Part shown: positions 5,161-5,213 of the stretch, one piece after another
Layout of the letters: every line of letters starts with the position of its first letter
Numbering within the stretch: the first letter of the stretch is position 1
NCBI GenBank assembly: GCA_902795955.1
Contig: CADBNJ010000168.1
Location: 1-5,213, forward strand
Length of the DNA: 5,213 nt
Direction of reading: 5' to 3'
Source: Oscillospiraceae bacterium
GTDB lineage: Bacteria; Bacillota; Clostridia; Saccharofermentanales; Saccharofermentanaceae
Translations under genes and position numbers: made by a program
Notes under the pieces: model-generated
What the model was told of the DNA's origin: nothing
Database searches by the model: none
Seen by the model: the letters and a program-made list of their open reading frames with translations, nothing else

Positions 5161-5213
5161 CTTCGGAAACGGTATTGATAGATGTGAGTGAGCAGGAGAT
5201 AACAAGCAGTCCG

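Noticed and set aside
5011..5205. A 64-codon minus-strand frame across the region after the kinase gene
   Set aside because: It runs through the hairpin cluster and terminator, its composition (Ser/Glu/Pro-rich, repeat-driven) reflects the TTCCG motifs, and it shows no domain or ribosome binding site.
5175..5213. Possible start of a next plus-strand gene (GTG at 5184 or TTG at 5175, reading on as VSEQEITSSP)
   Set aside because: The frame stays open to the edge, but only 10-13 codons are visible, there is no convincing ribosome binding site, and no ATG is usable. It cannot be supported without more sequence.

Overview
The window looks like chromosomal DNA of a Clostridia-class Firmicute, most plausibly Lachnospiraceae-like. 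This rests on strong AGGAGG-type ribosome binding sites, a Thermotoga-type DAHP synthase followed by tyrA and aroB, and a LytTR regulator / GHKL histidine kinase pair of the kind common in that group. Base composition is near even. The assignment is inferred from gene content and style, not from any search.

Left half, minus strand (positions 1-2277): an aromatic amino acid operon, read right to left as promoter, leader, aroF (DAHP synthase), tyrA (prephenate dehydrogenase) and aroB (3-dehydroquinate synthase, cut by the window edge after 28 codons). The roughly 183-nt leader between promoter and aroF is the most notable part of the window. It holds an unlisted 25-codon leader peptide with its own ribosome binding site, in which 8 of residues 6-15 are Phe or Tyr. 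An intrinsic terminator follows, ending 5 bases before the aroF ribosome binding site. Mutually exclusive antiterminator and protector stems can be drawn by eye. This is the layout of ribosome-mediated transcription attenuation sensing Phe and Tyr. The aroF protein also carries the N-terminal domain known to mediate feedback inhibition in its family, so the pathway appears controlled at two levels.

Middle (2278-2346): a compact divergent intergenic region with a second good promoter firing rightward.

Right half, plus strand (2347-5028): an unrecognised membrane protein of about six segments, then a LytTR response regulator and an AgrC-like GHKL sensor kinase that overlap by 25 bases. The regulator has a perfect TATAAT box 6 bases before its ATG and no ribosome binding site, suggesting a leaderless mRNA. 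No AgrB or AgrD partner is visible, so the signal is unknown.

Right end (5029-5213): non-coding, with a cluster of TTCCGCA/TTCCGAA palindromes, ending in a strong intrinsic terminator for the kinase operon. No gene is confidently called in the last 50 bases.
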